From positions 1-44,431 of the forward strand of contig CAYVUI010000019.1 of NCBI GenBank assembly GCA_964454745.1: 44,431 nt of DNA, given 5' to 3'. Numbering within the stretch: the first letter of the stretch is position 1; every line of letters begins with the position of its first letter. A program made the position numbers and the translations under genes. Under the pieces are notes generated by a model. That model made no database searches, was not told the DNA's origin, and was given only the letters and a program-made list of their open reading frames with translations. The stretch is from CAYVUI01 sp964454745 (GTDB lineage Bacteria; Planctomycetota; Phycisphaerae; Sedimentisphaerales; Anaerohalosphaeraceae). Of the stretch, positions 1-7,446 are shown in pieces.

Positions 1-261
1 AGCCAAGCTCGGAATTCATTGAAAGACAAACCGAGTTCGCTTGTTTAAGGTCTAGATGTCCAGTAGTTATTAAGTGATTGAAATGTTAAGAGGCAATTAA
101 ATACGAATGAATGACGGGCAGTTTTTCAGGATTGTGAAGAAAAGCATTTTTTTATCGTTTCAACATAATCAATTACATTTCAGTAAGACCCTGTAAGATT
201 ACAGCAAGTTGAAGTGTATGCGCTGAGAGACCCGCCCCGCTGACATGGAAAGGAGTGGATC
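1..261. other. Non-coding leader upstream of the first PEP-CTERM gene
   Basis: No convincing gene is seen here. The stretch is AT-rich. A short inverted repeat, CTGTAA-GA-TTACAG, lies at 191-204, about 60 bases before the first start codon, and could be an operator or part of the 5' leader. A strong Shine-Dalgarno (AAAGGAG, about 248-254) precedes the ATG at 262. I could not pick out a clear -35/-10 pair and found no GG-N10-GC sigma-54 core. Confidence 0.4.
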
Positions 262-1011
262 ATGAAGACACATTTAAGAATTCCAATCATTGTGGTCATT
301 GGCTTGCTGGCCATGACACCATTAGTTCAAGCCGATGACTGGGACATCTACATTACCGTTGATAATCAGTACGATGTTTATTTTGGAACACCAACTACGA
401 CGAATTTTTTTGCTGGCGGAGATACGAACTGGACAACTGTTGATTATTACCAGGCGCTGGGCCGGCTTCCTACGGACTATCTTTATGTGGCGACCGCCTC
501 TGATTACAGCACAGCCCAGGGATTTATCGGCACGTTTATCAATACCACCACCGGCAACTCCATCAATACCGGTGATCTGGCCTGGGAGGTCTTCCCGGCC
601 GGTGCCTATGCAGCGACCAATCCTTACAGCCCGGGCAGCTGGCCTTCCAGCTTGATGCCGACGCAGTCCGAGGTCGATAACGCGATTGCCTATGCTACCG
701 CCAACAACCTGTGGGTTGCGCCAACGGGTGCGACCGGATACGACAATGATCCTTCAACGTCAATTTTGCCTAATACATGGGAATGGGGTTGGTATTTTTC
801 CAGCATCGATATCTCTGCAAGCTGGATTTGGTACGACAGCGGAAACGATACGGCCCCGCCAACCTATGCCCCAGCCCCGCTGGATGGTTTCAATCATGAC
901 GAATTTCTTGTGTTCCGTATCGCCGGAGCAGCCGTGCCGGAACCGACAACGCTGGGCCTGCTGTTGATCGGGACGTTGGGATTGAACAGGAGAAAACAAA
1001 GAAAATTTTAA
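262..1011 (+). CDS. PEP-CTERM sorting-domain surface protein
   Basis: A 249-residue secreted protein. Residues 1-24 form a signal peptide (basic start, hydrophobic core, cleavage near VQA-DD). The C-terminus carries VPEPTTLGLLLIGTLGL followed by NRRKQRKF: a PEP motif, a short hydrophobic segment and a basic tail. This is the hallmark of proteins handled by an exosortase and anchored at or released from the cell surface. The roughly 200-residue body is rich in Thr, Tyr, Trp and Asn and matches no family I recognise. A good Shine-Dalgarno supports this start. The next gene, 17 bases downstream, is a second PEP-CTERM protein, so the two are probably co-transcribed. Sorting is confidently predicted; function is unknown. 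Confidence 0.88.
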   Translation: MKTHLRIPIIVVIGLLAMTPLVQADDWDIYITVDNQYDVYFGTPTTTNFFAGGDTNWTTVDYYQALGRLPTDYLYVATASDYSTAQGFIGTFINTTTGNSINTGDLAWEVFPAGAYAATNPYSPGSWPSSLMPTQSEVDNAIAYATANNLWVAPTGATGYDNDPSTSILPNTWEWGWYFSSIDISASWIWYDSGNDTAPPTYAPAPLDGFNHDEFLVFRIAGAAVPEPTTLGLLLIGTLGLNRRKQRKF

Positions 1012-1028
1012 CGAGAAAGGAAAGAATC

Positions 1029-1640
1029 ATGAACAAGTTATTTTCATACATCCTGATCGGGGCCGTGATTGCGGCCGGAATGGTTTCTATTACTTTTGGT
1101 GACGATTTGAATGTTCCGGACTACCGGGGCGATCCGCTGAGTGTGTATGCGCACTGGGAGAATATCGACGGAACGGGAAATTTGACATTAACTGGTTTTT
1201 CCACGACGGATGACAGTGATGCTTCGACGATTTTGTCGTCATTTCCCCCTATGGATTACGTGGTTCGTGAGGCCTCATCCTACGAATTCGCGCTTCCCAA
1301 CTGGATTGATGAAATGCCGATCAAGTTCATGCGGCTGCAGCTGACGTGGATCGGCGACGCGACGGAACCTAAGGAGATCCCGATTTCCGGCGTGGAAGGG
1401 ACGTTTTCTGTACCGGGCAATATCGTGTATACCTCCCCGGTGCAGCCGACGCCGGTAGGGTTTTACCAGTATTATGATATCGAGTTTAAGCCGAACCCGG
1501 ATTTTGAGCGGTGGCTGGTTATCCTGCCTGACAATAACTTTTTGACCCAGGCGGTGGCGGATACGATTTCGACCGTGCCGGAACCGGCTACGCTGGCGCT
1601 GTTTGGGCTCGGCGGGCTGCTGGTAACCCGGCGGAGATGA
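1029..1640 (+). CDS. PEP-CTERM sorting-domain surface protein
   Basis: A 203-residue secreted protein with an N-terminal signal peptide (residues 1-24) and the C-terminal sorting signal VPEPATLALFGLGGLLV-TRRR at about residues 183-203. The central region looks beta-rich and globular and matches no enzyme family I know. The Shine-Dalgarno (GAAAGGAAAG) lies just before the ATG. It sits 17 bases behind another PEP-CTERM gene and is followed within 35 bases by an intrinsic terminator, so the pair forms a two-gene unit. No exosortase is encoded in this window. The substrate and role are unknown. Confidence 0.88.
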   Translation: MNKLFSYILIGAVIAAGMVSITFGDDLNVPDYRGDPLSVYAHWENIDGTGNLTLTGFSTTDDSDASTILSSFPPMDYVVREASSYEFALPNWIDEMPIKFMRLQLTWIGDATEPKEIPISGVEGTFSVPGNIVYTSPVQPTPVGFYQYYDIEFKPNPDFERWLVILPDNNFLTQAVADTISTVPEPATLALFGLGGLLVTRRR

Positions 1641-1673
1641 TTTTTGGCTGCGTGAATAGGAGCTCGCAAGCGA

Positions 1674-1705
1674 AGCCGACCTGGGGTGTGGGGTCGGCTT
1701 TTTTT
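1674..1705 (+). terminator. Intrinsic terminator after the PEP-CTERM pair
   Basis: An 8-bp perfect stem, AGCCGACC (1674-1681) with GGTCGGCT (1692-1699), a 10-base loop, then a run of T from 1699 to 1705. It lies 33 bases past the second PEP-CTERM stop codon, as expected for rho-independent termination of that operon. Confidence 0.88.
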
Positions 1706-1815
1706 ATGGTGCGGGGTATTGGGCGAAAGATTGGGATGGAATTGGATTTGGCTGGGGGGTATATTTTGTTGTGGTTACCATTTTTGAGATTTCGATATGA
1801 AAGCGGGGATTGGTT

Positions 1816-2073
1816 ATGCAGGTGCAGGCTGAGTTGAGTGTTTATCCGCTGCGGACGGAGACGATGAGCGAGGGGATTTTGGCGTTTAAGGGGGTTTTGG
1901 AGGCTTACGGCCTTGAAACGCGGATGGGGACGATGAGTACGTTTGTCAGTGGTGAGGCGGGGGATGTGTTCGCGGCGTGCGGGGAGGCGTTTGAGAAAAC
2001 GGGGCAGGCGTATTCGCTTGCGGTGGTTTTGAAGGTGTGTAATGCGTGCCCGCCGGCGGAGAAGCGGGGATAG
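1816..2073 (+). CDS. YkoF/MTH1187-family thiamine-binding protein
   Basis: An 85-residue protein starting MQVQAELSVYPL, with a central GTMSTFVSGE and an ending AVVLKVCNACPP. This is the pattern of the small ferredoxin-like YkoF/MTH1187 (DUF77) proteins: a beta strand with xxAExSxYPL near the start, GxMxTxxxG in the middle and a final KxxNACP-type strand. Members bind thiamine or hydroxymethylpyrimidine-like ligands and are cytoplasmic. I placed the start at the ATG at 1816; a TTG two codons upstream (1810) is also open. The gene stands alone between a terminator and a small unknown gene, so context does not refine the role. Confidence 0.7.
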   Translation: MQVQAELSVYPLRTETMSEGILAFKGVLEAYGLETRMGTMSTFVSGEAGDVFAACGEAFEKTGQAYSLAVVLKVCNACPPAEKRG

Positions 2074-2124
2074 GAAACGGAGGATTGTTTGACTCGGCTG
2101 GGCTGATAGGGTATGATCCGGGGT

Positions 2125-2535
2125 ATGAGTGACCAGTTAACGCCTATTTTGTTGTCTTTGCAGGTTTGTGAGAAAGTGATTTTGGATCATTTTACGCGGC
2201 AGGCGTCCGTGATCGGGCTGATCGAGGTGATCAACGCGGCGGCGTTTCCGGTGCGGCACCCGTTTATGACGATTTTCGCGGAGCTGACCAACGGGCACGG
2301 TGAGCAGGAGGTGCGGACGGCAATTGTGGATGTTCAGGATGGGGATAAGGCGATTTATGAGCAGCGGGGCAAGATCATGTTCAAGGATGTCCAGCAGATC
2401 GGGCGGTATGTGAACCAACTGCAGGGGATTGTTTTTCCGCATACGGGGGAGTACCGGGCGCAGCTCTGGTGCGGGGAGATGCTGATGGGGGAGAGGCGGT
2501 TTTTGCTGCGGGCGGTCAAACCGAGGGAATCGTAG
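2125..2535 (+). CDS. Small uncharacterised protein, DUF6941-like
   Basis: A 136-residue soluble protein without signal peptide or membrane segment. The start resembles a family of small uncharacterised bacterial proteins with a pattern like LxVCExVIxDxxTxQxSxIGxxExI, here at residues 8-35, followed by a beta-sandwich-like body (PFMTIFAELTNGHGEQEVR) and a final strand GEYRAQLWCGEMLMGERRF. I associate this layout with DUF6941 but cannot verify it. Met at 2125 fits the family start; a Met four codons upstream (2113) is possible. It lies 51 bases after the thiamine-binding protein gene. Function is unknown. Confidence 0.6.
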   Translation: MSDQLTPILLSLQVCEKVILDHFTRQASVIGLIEVINAAAFPVRHPFMTIFAELTNGHGEQEVRTAIVDVQDGDKAIYEQRGKIMFKDVQQIGRYVNQLQGIVFPHTGEYRAQLWCGEMLMGERRFLLRAVKPRES

Positions 2536-3010
2536 CGGCTGGTGGGCAAGAGTGGAGCCGGCCCTTCGGGCCAGTGGGGAGATAGTGGAAAGTAGAAAGT
2601 AGATTGCGGAATGGCCTGCGGCCATGTTTTTTAATCAGCGTGGGCGGAGCCCACCCTACCTTTGCAGGCAGATATGAAATGCACATGTGAAACGATATCG
2701 TTTTTGGTGGGTGCGACCCACCCTACAGCCAGTGGGGAGATAGTGGAAAGTAGAAAGTAGATTGTGGAATGGCCTGCGGCCATGTTTTTTAATCTACGAG
2801 GACTATTTTTTATTTTACCAAGTTTGCCAAAAAGGTACCTGACCCCTTTATTTTGTGTATAGATTTGTGCGGGGGTGTCTAAAATCCTTACGCCTATTTT
2901 GGGTGCTTATTGTCTTGTTTTATTGAGATGGGGGCGATTTTCTGGATTTTTGAGGATTGAGGGGGTGTTTGGGGGGCTTTTGGACTGTATTTATCGTGTT
3001 TTTTATCGGC
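2536..3010. repeat. Non-coding stretch with hairpins and a 67-bp duplicated segment
   Basis: No gene is seen. A 67-bp segment at 2570-2636 recurs at 2728-2794 (offset 158 bp) with one visible mismatch (C2607 against T2765). Each copy contains ATGGCC-TGC-GGCCAT followed by GTTTTTTAATC. Between and before the copies are further 3-base-loop hairpins: GGCCC-TTC-GGGCC (2560-2572), GTGGGC-GGA-GCCCAC plus CCTAC (2640-2659) and GGTGGGT-GCG-ACCCACC plus CTAC (2706-2726). The last two are variants of one REP-like palindrome. A GGTACCTGACCCC motif follows at 2834-2846. This looks like a nest of small non-autonomous repeats; no transposase is nearby. The T-rich tails could weakly terminate transcription. 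Confidence 0.65.
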
Positions 3011-3026
3011 TGGCACATTTGTTGCA
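3011..3026 (+). promoter_or_regulatory. Sigma-54 (-24/-12) promoter of the flagellar operon
   Basis: TGGCAC-ATTTG-TTGCA matches the RpoN consensus TGGCAC-N5-TTGCA, with the invariant GG (3012-3013) and GC (3024-3025) separated by exactly 10 bases. The predicted transcript start is near 3037, about 30 bases before the flgB ATG. Class-specific sigma-54 control of rod and export genes is well established in other flagellated bacteria. The enhancer-binding activator is not encoded here. Confidence 0.85.
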
Positions 3027-3066
3027 TCTTTTTGAGCTCGGCAGATAGTGTAAATCTGGAGAAAAG

Positions 3067-3429
3067 ATGGCAAATGATTTGAAAATGGTCAATTTCCTCG
3101 AAGCGGGGTACCGCAGCGAAGTGGAGCGTCAGAAGATGATCGCCAACAACCTGGCGAACATGTTCTCGCCGGATTACCGCCGGTATGACGTGAAATTCGA
3201 GGATATCCTGCAAAAGGCCATTGACCAGAAGCAGAAGGCGGGGGTTAAGGATCTGCGGTCGGAGGCCTTTCAGCCGATGGATACGCCGATTAATTCGCAT
3301 GGAAACGACGTGGCGATGGATATGGAAATTGCCGGGATGGTGAAAAACAGCCTTAAACATAAAGCGTTTATGATGATGCTGAAGAAAAAATATCAGCATT
3401 TTGACGCGGCAATGAATGTAAGCAGGTAA
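3067..3429 (+). CDS. flgB: Flagellar proximal rod protein FlgB
   Basis: A 120-residue protein of normal FlgB length. The N-terminal half carries the rod/hook-family signature MIANNLANMFSPDYRR (residues 21-36), and the C-terminal helix (EIAGMVKNSLKHKAFMMML) is the other half of the coiled-coil D0 domain. FlgB forms the most proximal rod layer, contacting FliE and the MS ring, and is exported by the flagellar type III system without a cleavable signal. It is the first gene of the operon, 40 bases after a sigma-54 promoter and preceded by a CTGGAGAA ribosome site. flgC and fliE follow directly, the usual order. Confidence 0.95.
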   Translation: MANDLKMVNFLEAGYRSEVERQKMIANNLANMFSPDYRRYDVKFEDILQKAIDQKQKAGVKDLRSEAFQPMDTPINSHGNDVAMDMEIAGMVKNSLKHKAFMMMLKKKYQHFDAAMNVSR

Positions 3430-3440
3430 GGGAATAAGAC

Positions 3441-3860
3441 GTGGAAATACATGGAAATCTATTTGGCGTACTGGATATTTCGGCTTCGGGTTTGAAGGCG
3501 TTCGGCAAACAGGTTGAAATCGTGGGTTCGAACCTTGCCAACTCGCGGACGACGGACGCGGGCAACGGTCAGCCGTATCGGCGTATGGAGGCGATGTTCG
3601 AGGCGATTGACCTGGACCCGGACGAGGGCACCGCGGGTGTGGATATCGCGGATATCGTGGAGGACCAGAGTGAGTTCCAGAAAGTGCTCAACCCCGGGCA
3701 CCCGAAGGCGGACGCGGACGGATACGTGCTGATGCCGAATATCAACTACGCCCAGGAAATTATCGGGCTGAACCTGGCCAGCCGGGCGTACCAGGTGAAT
3801 GCGGCAATGATGAAACGCTATCAAACCATGGTGAATTCGAGCCTGGATTTGCTTAAGTAA
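3441..3860 (+). CDS. flgC: Flagellar proximal rod protein FlgC
   Basis: A 139-residue rod protein. The N-terminal rod signature VEIVGSNLANSRTTDAGNGQ-PYRR (about residues 24-47) and the C-terminal helix (ASRAYQVNAAMMKRYQTMVN) match FlgC. With FlgB and FlgF it builds the proximal rod across the periplasm. The gene appears to start at GTG 3441, 11 bases behind flgB, with AAGGGAAT upstream as ribosome site; an in-frame ATG does not occur near the start. It is followed by fliE after 15 bases. Confidence 0.95.
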   Translation: MEIHGNLFGVLDISASGLKAFGKQVEIVGSNLANSRTTDAGNGQPYRRMEAMFEAIDLDPDEGTAGVDIADIVEDQSEFQKVLNPGHPKADADGYVLMPNINYAQEIIGLNLASRAYQVNAAMMKRYQTMVNSSLDLLK

Positions 3861-3875
3861 TGAAAGGAAACGGTT

Positions 3876-4178
3876 ATGGCAGTACAGTTTAACCCTAATT
3901 TTCGTTCGGTGAATATTACGGATATCGCCCCGAAGGCGAGCAGTACGGCGAAATCGGGGGCCCAGTTCAAGGATACGATGGGCGATTACGTCAAGAACGT
4001 GGACAAGCAGCAGGAGCAGTCGAATGAGTCGATTGTGAACCTGCTGACGGGCAAGACGCAGGATATCAACGCGGTGGTCGCGGATGTGGCGCGGGCGGAC
4101 ATGAGCTTTAAGATGCTTGTGGGGGTCCGCAACAAGCTGGTTTCGGCGTACCAGGAAACGATGAAGATGCAGGTATAG
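3876..4178 (+). CDS. fliE: Flagellar hook-basal body adaptor FliE
   Basis: A 100-residue protein with the FliE layout: a variable N-terminus, then the helix KDTMGDYVKNVDKQQEQSNESI and the conserved C-terminal region ADVARADMSFKMLVGVRNKLVSAYQETMKMQV, with the family's VRNKLxxAYxExMxMQV ending. FliE joins the rod to the FliF MS ring. A strong Shine-Dalgarno (AAAGGAAA) precedes the ATG. It stands between flgC and fliF as in spirochaetes and many other phyla. Confidence 0.95.
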   Translation: MAVQFNPNFRSVNITDIAPKASSTAKSGAQFKDTMGDYVKNVDKQQEQSNESIVNLLTGKTQDINAVVADVARADMSFKMLVGVRNKLVSAYQETMKMQV

Positions 4179-4243
4179 CGGGATATCCCTGACGGTGCGG
4201 TTCTACAGCAACGAAACGGTTTGAAATTGCAGGATAGACTTAG

Positions 4244-5809
4244 ATGAATTTTTTACAACAACTTGGCGCGGTTTGGGGCAAGATCGGTGTGGTTCAGCGG
4301 GTTTTGCTTTTGACGATCCTGCTTGCGTGTATCGGGATGGGGGTCTTTTTGACGCACTGGGCAACGCGGCCGGAGATGCAGGTTTTGTACAGCAACCTTG
4401 ATCCTTCGGATGCGGGGCAGATTACCGAGAAGATCAGCGAGGCGCAGGTGCCGTATGAACTGGGCAACGGGGGAACGACGATTTATGTGCCGCGTCAGCA
4501 TGTTCACGAGCTTCGACTGACGATGGCCAAGGAGGGCCTGCCGGGCAGCAAGCAAAACGGGTACGATATTTTTGAGAACGAGAAGCTGGGGGTCAGCCCG
4601 ATGGTCCAGCAGCTGAACAAGAAGCGGGCGATGGAAGAGGAACTGGCCAAGACGATCCAGATGATCGACGGGGTGGAATACACGAAAGTGATGCTGGTTT
4701 TGCCCGAGCAGACGCTGTTTACGACCGAACCGGAGCAGGCAAAGGCGTCTGTGATGGTCAAGCTTCGGGCCGGGTGGCGGCTGAACCCGTCGAACGTGGC
4801 GGCGATTACGCACCTGGTGGCCAACGGCGTGGACGGATTGCATGCGGAGAATGTGACGATCAGCGACAGCCAGGGGCGGATGCTGACCAACGCCATGGGG
4901 GACGATTCAAGTGTGACGGCGGCCAATACATTCATGGACTACAAGCAGCGGGTGGAAGAGACGATTGCGGAGAAAGTTCGCAACCTGTTGGAAACGGTGC
5001 TGGGGCCGGGGCGGTGTTCGGTGAAGGTCAGCGCGGTGCTGGATATGACCATGGAAGAACGAATGGTCAAGGAATATGACAAGGGGATGCCGTCGGAGGA
5101 GACGATCAACAGTACGACCAAGTCGGTCACGAATACGCCGGGCGAGGAGCAGACGGTAGCCGGGCAGGATACGATGGAAAAAGAGGAGACGGTCGAGACG
5201 AAGATGATGGTCCCGGAGACGATGATCAAGAGCATCAAGACGCCGGGCGATATTCTTTCGCTTTCGGTGGCGGCGATGGTGGATTTGAAAAAGGAAGTCG
5301 AGCCCGCGGGCGGTGCGGTTCCCGGTGAAGAGGGAGCCGAAGAGGCCCCCGCGGCCCCGGCCGAGCCTCAGTTTGTCGAGATGATGTCGATCGATGACGT
5401 AAAGAATATTATCCGCAATGCCGTGGGGCCGGAGCTGCTCAAGGGCGAGTCGGCGCTTACGGTGGTCAATGTTCCGTTTGAGCGGCCCAAGGCGCCGCTG
5501 ATGGCGGCAGAGCCGGAAGTGGATAAGTTTGAGCGGATTTTAGAGATTATCCGTCAGAGCTCGACGGGACTTTTGAGTATCTGCGCCCTGGTGGTGCTTT
5601 GGATCTTTACACGGGCGTTTAACAAACCGGCCAAGGAGCATACCAAAGAGGAAGAGGAAACCGACCTGGTCAAGATGGGCCTGCTGCCGGCGGGAGATGG
5701 TACGACCGATCCTGTGATCGCGGTTCGTCAGCATATCGCGGGGCGTTTCCGTGAGAATCCCGATGAAGTGAAACAGTTGTTTGCAAGCTGGCTTCAGGAG
5801 GACGCATAA
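4244..5809 (+). CDS. fliF: Flagellar MS-ring protein FliF
   Basis: A 521-residue YscJ/FliF-family protein. An N-terminal membrane helix (about residues 18-38) is followed by ring-building motifs: PEMQVLYSNLDPSDAGQI and the segment from EGLPGSKQNGYDIFE to MVQQLNKKRAMEEELAKTI. A low-complexity acidic and Pro/Ala stretch lies near residues 350-375. A second membrane helix (LLSICALVVLWIFTRAF, about 442-460) precedes the cytoplasmic tail that binds FliG. The end encodes FASWLQEDA, the FliG-binding type of terminus. Length is close to typical (about 520-560). fliG begins 3 bases after the stop, with its AGGAGG ribosome site inside the end of fliF, so the pair is translationally linked. Confidence 0.96.
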   Translation: MNFLQQLGAVWGKIGVVQRVLLLTILLACIGMGVFLTHWATRPEMQVLYSNLDPSDAGQITEKISEAQVPYELGNGGTTIYVPRQHVHELRLTMAKEGLPGSKQNGYDIFENEKLGVSPMVQQLNKKRAMEEELAKTIQMIDGVEYTKVMLVLPEQTLFTTEPEQAKASVMVKLRAGWRLNPSNVAAITHLVANGVDGLHAENVTISDSQGRMLTNAMGDDSSVTAANTFMDYKQRVEETIAEKVRNLLETVLGPGRCSVKVSAVLDMTMEERMVKEYDKGMPSEETINSTTKSVTNTPGEEQTVAGQDTMEKEETVETKMMVPETMIKSIKTPGDILSLSVAAMVDLKKEVEPAGGAVPGEEGAEEAPAAPAEPQFVEMMSIDDVKNIIRNAVGPELLKGESALTVVNVPFERPKAPLMAAEPEVDKFERILEIIRQSSTGLLSICALVVLWIFTRAFNKPAKEHTKEEEETDLVKMGLLPAGDGTTDPVIAVRQHIAGRFRENPDEVKQLFASWLQEDA

Positions 5810-5812
5810 GCC

Positions 5813-6823
5813 ATGAAATTTACCGGAAAACGCAAGGCGGCCATGCTGCTGATGAATATGGATGAAGCGACGGCGTCGAAGCTGCTCGAAGATTATCCGC
5901 CGGAAGTGATCCAGGAGATCGCAGTAGAGCTTTCACAGTTGGAGGCATCGGGAACGGCCACGAAGGACACTTTCCTGGAAGTAGCGAAGGAATTTTGCGT
6001 TCGGCTGGAACAGGGAGCAGCGCGTGCTTTGAACGTTCGCAGTTTTGTCAATACCATGCTCAAGGAAGAAGGCGGCAAGGAAAAGGCGGATGAGCTTCGC
6101 GAGCAGATGCACAAGGCATTGCAGGAGAAGGATCCGTTTTTAGCGATATCACAGGCGCCGCCGATTCAGATCGCCTCGGCCCTGGAGCGCGAGCCTCCGC
6201 AGGCGGTAGCGATTGTTTTAGCGTCTTTGCCGCCGAAGCTGAGTACAGACGTGGTTTCGCGTTTGAGCGAGGAGATGGCACTTAAGGCCGTATGGCGGAT
6301 GACCAAGCCCGGCGAGGTATCGCCCAAGACGATGCGGCGTATCGGGGAGATGGTGTGTAAGCGAATTGTAGAGCTGACCAGCGATGAGGGAGCCCCGATG
6401 GAAGAGATTCTTCCCAAGGAGGCGCTTCGCCGGACGGCGATTGTACTTTCGGGGCTGGATAAGGAGAAGCGTGACTCGATGCTTGGCGTAATCGAGGACA
6501 ATGATGAGGATGCGGCCAAGATGGTCAAGGCCCTGATGGTGACCTGGGAAGATATTACCAAGATCGACGACCGTTCGCTGCAGGAAGCGCTGCGAAAGGT
6601 GGATGCGAGCGTTCTGGCCAAGGCAATGTTCAACGCGGAACCGATCATTGCAGAAAAGATACGCAACAACATTTCGGAACGTGCGGTGCAGATGGTCGAC
6701 GAAGAAACGGGCCTGATGGGCGAACCGCGAAAGAAGGATGTGCTGGAAGCGCGGGAAGAAGTTTCCAAGCCGCTGCGTGAGATGAACGAGAAAGAAGAAC
6801 TGACCTTTATTGATGAAGAATAA
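5813..6823 (+). CDS. fliG: Flagellar motor switch protein FliG
   Basis: A 336-residue protein of standard FliG length. The N-terminal domain (KRKAAMLLMNMDEATASKLLEDYPPEVIQEI) binds FliF. The middle domain has a QIASALEREPPQAVAIVLASL motif, matching the EHPQ-type site that contacts FliM, here reading E-P-P-Q. The C-terminal charged-helix torque domain follows (EDITKIDDRSLQEALRKVDASVLAKAMFNAE, then KIRNNISERAVQMVDEE). It is the rotor component driven by MotA. fliF lies 3 bases upstream and fliH 38 bases downstream. Its partners fliM and fliN are not in this window. Confidence 0.96.
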   Translation: MKFTGKRKAAMLLMNMDEATASKLLEDYPPEVIQEIAVELSQLEASGTATKDTFLEVAKEFCVRLEQGAARALNVRSFVNTMLKEEGGKEKADELREQMHKALQEKDPFLAISQAPPIQIASALEREPPQAVAIVLASLPPKLSTDVVSRLSEEMALKAVWRMTKPGEVSPKTMRRIGEMVCKRIVELTSDEGAPMEEILPKEALRRTAIVLSGLDKEKRDSMLGVIEDNDEDAAKMVKALMVTWEDITKIDDRSLQEALRKVDASVLAKAMFNAEPIIAEKIRNNISERAVQMVDEETGLMGEPRKKDVLEAREEVSKPLREMNEKEELTFIDEE

Positions 6824-6861
6824 TGACATGGATTGCTGCGAACGGGCTGGAATGAGCTGTT

Positions 6862-7446
6862 ATGTCTGAGAAAGTATCGGTAAAAATTGTTAACCCGATT
6901 GGTTCGATCCGTATGGTCGGCGCGGAGGGCCCTGTGAAGAGCGAAACGCAAAAGAAGATCGAATCTCTCAAGGTCGAGCTGGAAGCGGCGCATGTGAATA
7001 TCGAGTCGCTCAAGCAGGAAAAAGAGCAGATCGTGCATCTTTGCCGCGGCCTGGAACAGGCGGGCAGTGAGATCGAGGCCATGCGGGGGGAACTGATTGC
7101 CAGTTTTGAACAGCAGATTCCGCGACTGGCACGGATGATCGCGGAACGGATCGTGATGCAGGAAATCGAGGCGGGCCGGTATTCGATGGAGAACATCCTG
7201 GGCCAGGCGATTCGTGAGGCCGGGGGCGGGCGCTGCCGAGTGTACCTGAACCCGGAGGACCTGGAGACGGTCCGGCATACGATGGAAACCAAGGGCGGGG
7301 GAAAATTCGAGAATGTGGAATTGGAAGCGGATACGACATTGAGCCGGTCCCAGTGCCGCGTGGAAACCCATAAGGGTTTCCTGGAGCATTCCATTTCCGA
7401 ACAGCTTGACCTAATCGAGAAGGCCATGCGCGGGGAGGAGGGCTGA
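6862..7446 (+). CDS. fliH: Flagellar export ATPase regulator FliH
   Basis: A 194-residue FliH/YscL-type protein. Residues 25-65 are a heptad-rich coiled coil (KIESLKVELEAAHVNIESLK). The C-terminal domain shows the family pattern LARMIAERIVMQEIEAGRYSMENILGQAIREAG, then RVYLNPEDLE and ENVELEADTTLSRSQCRVET. FliH dimers hold FliI in an inactive state and bring it to the export gate. The stop codon overlaps the fliI ATG by one base. Fit to family and position are both good. Confidence 0.9.
   Translation: MSEKVSVKIVNPIGSIRMVGAEGPVKSETQKKIESLKVELEAAHVNIESLKQEKEQIVHLCRGLEQAGSEIEAMRGELIASFEQQIPRLARMIAERIVMQEIEAGRYSMENILGQAIREAGGGRCRVYLNPEDLETVRHTMETKGGGKFENVELEADTTLSRSQCRVETHKGFLEHSISEQLDLIEKAMRGEEG

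Noticed and set aside
186..198. A 13-base match (AGACCCTGTAAGA) shared with 41829-41841, both in leaders
   Set aside because: A 13-base match is expected several times by chance in 44 kb; nothing else is shared around it.
1637..1837. Open frame of 66 codons after the second PEP-CTERM gene
   Set aside because: It reads through the intrinsic terminator and overlaps the next gene; the product is low-complexity and without homology I recognise.
2829..2854. GGTACCTGACCCC motif as part of an insertion element
   Set aside because: The motif resembles sequences I associate with REP-type repeats, but there is no transposase gene, terminal repeat or target duplication here.
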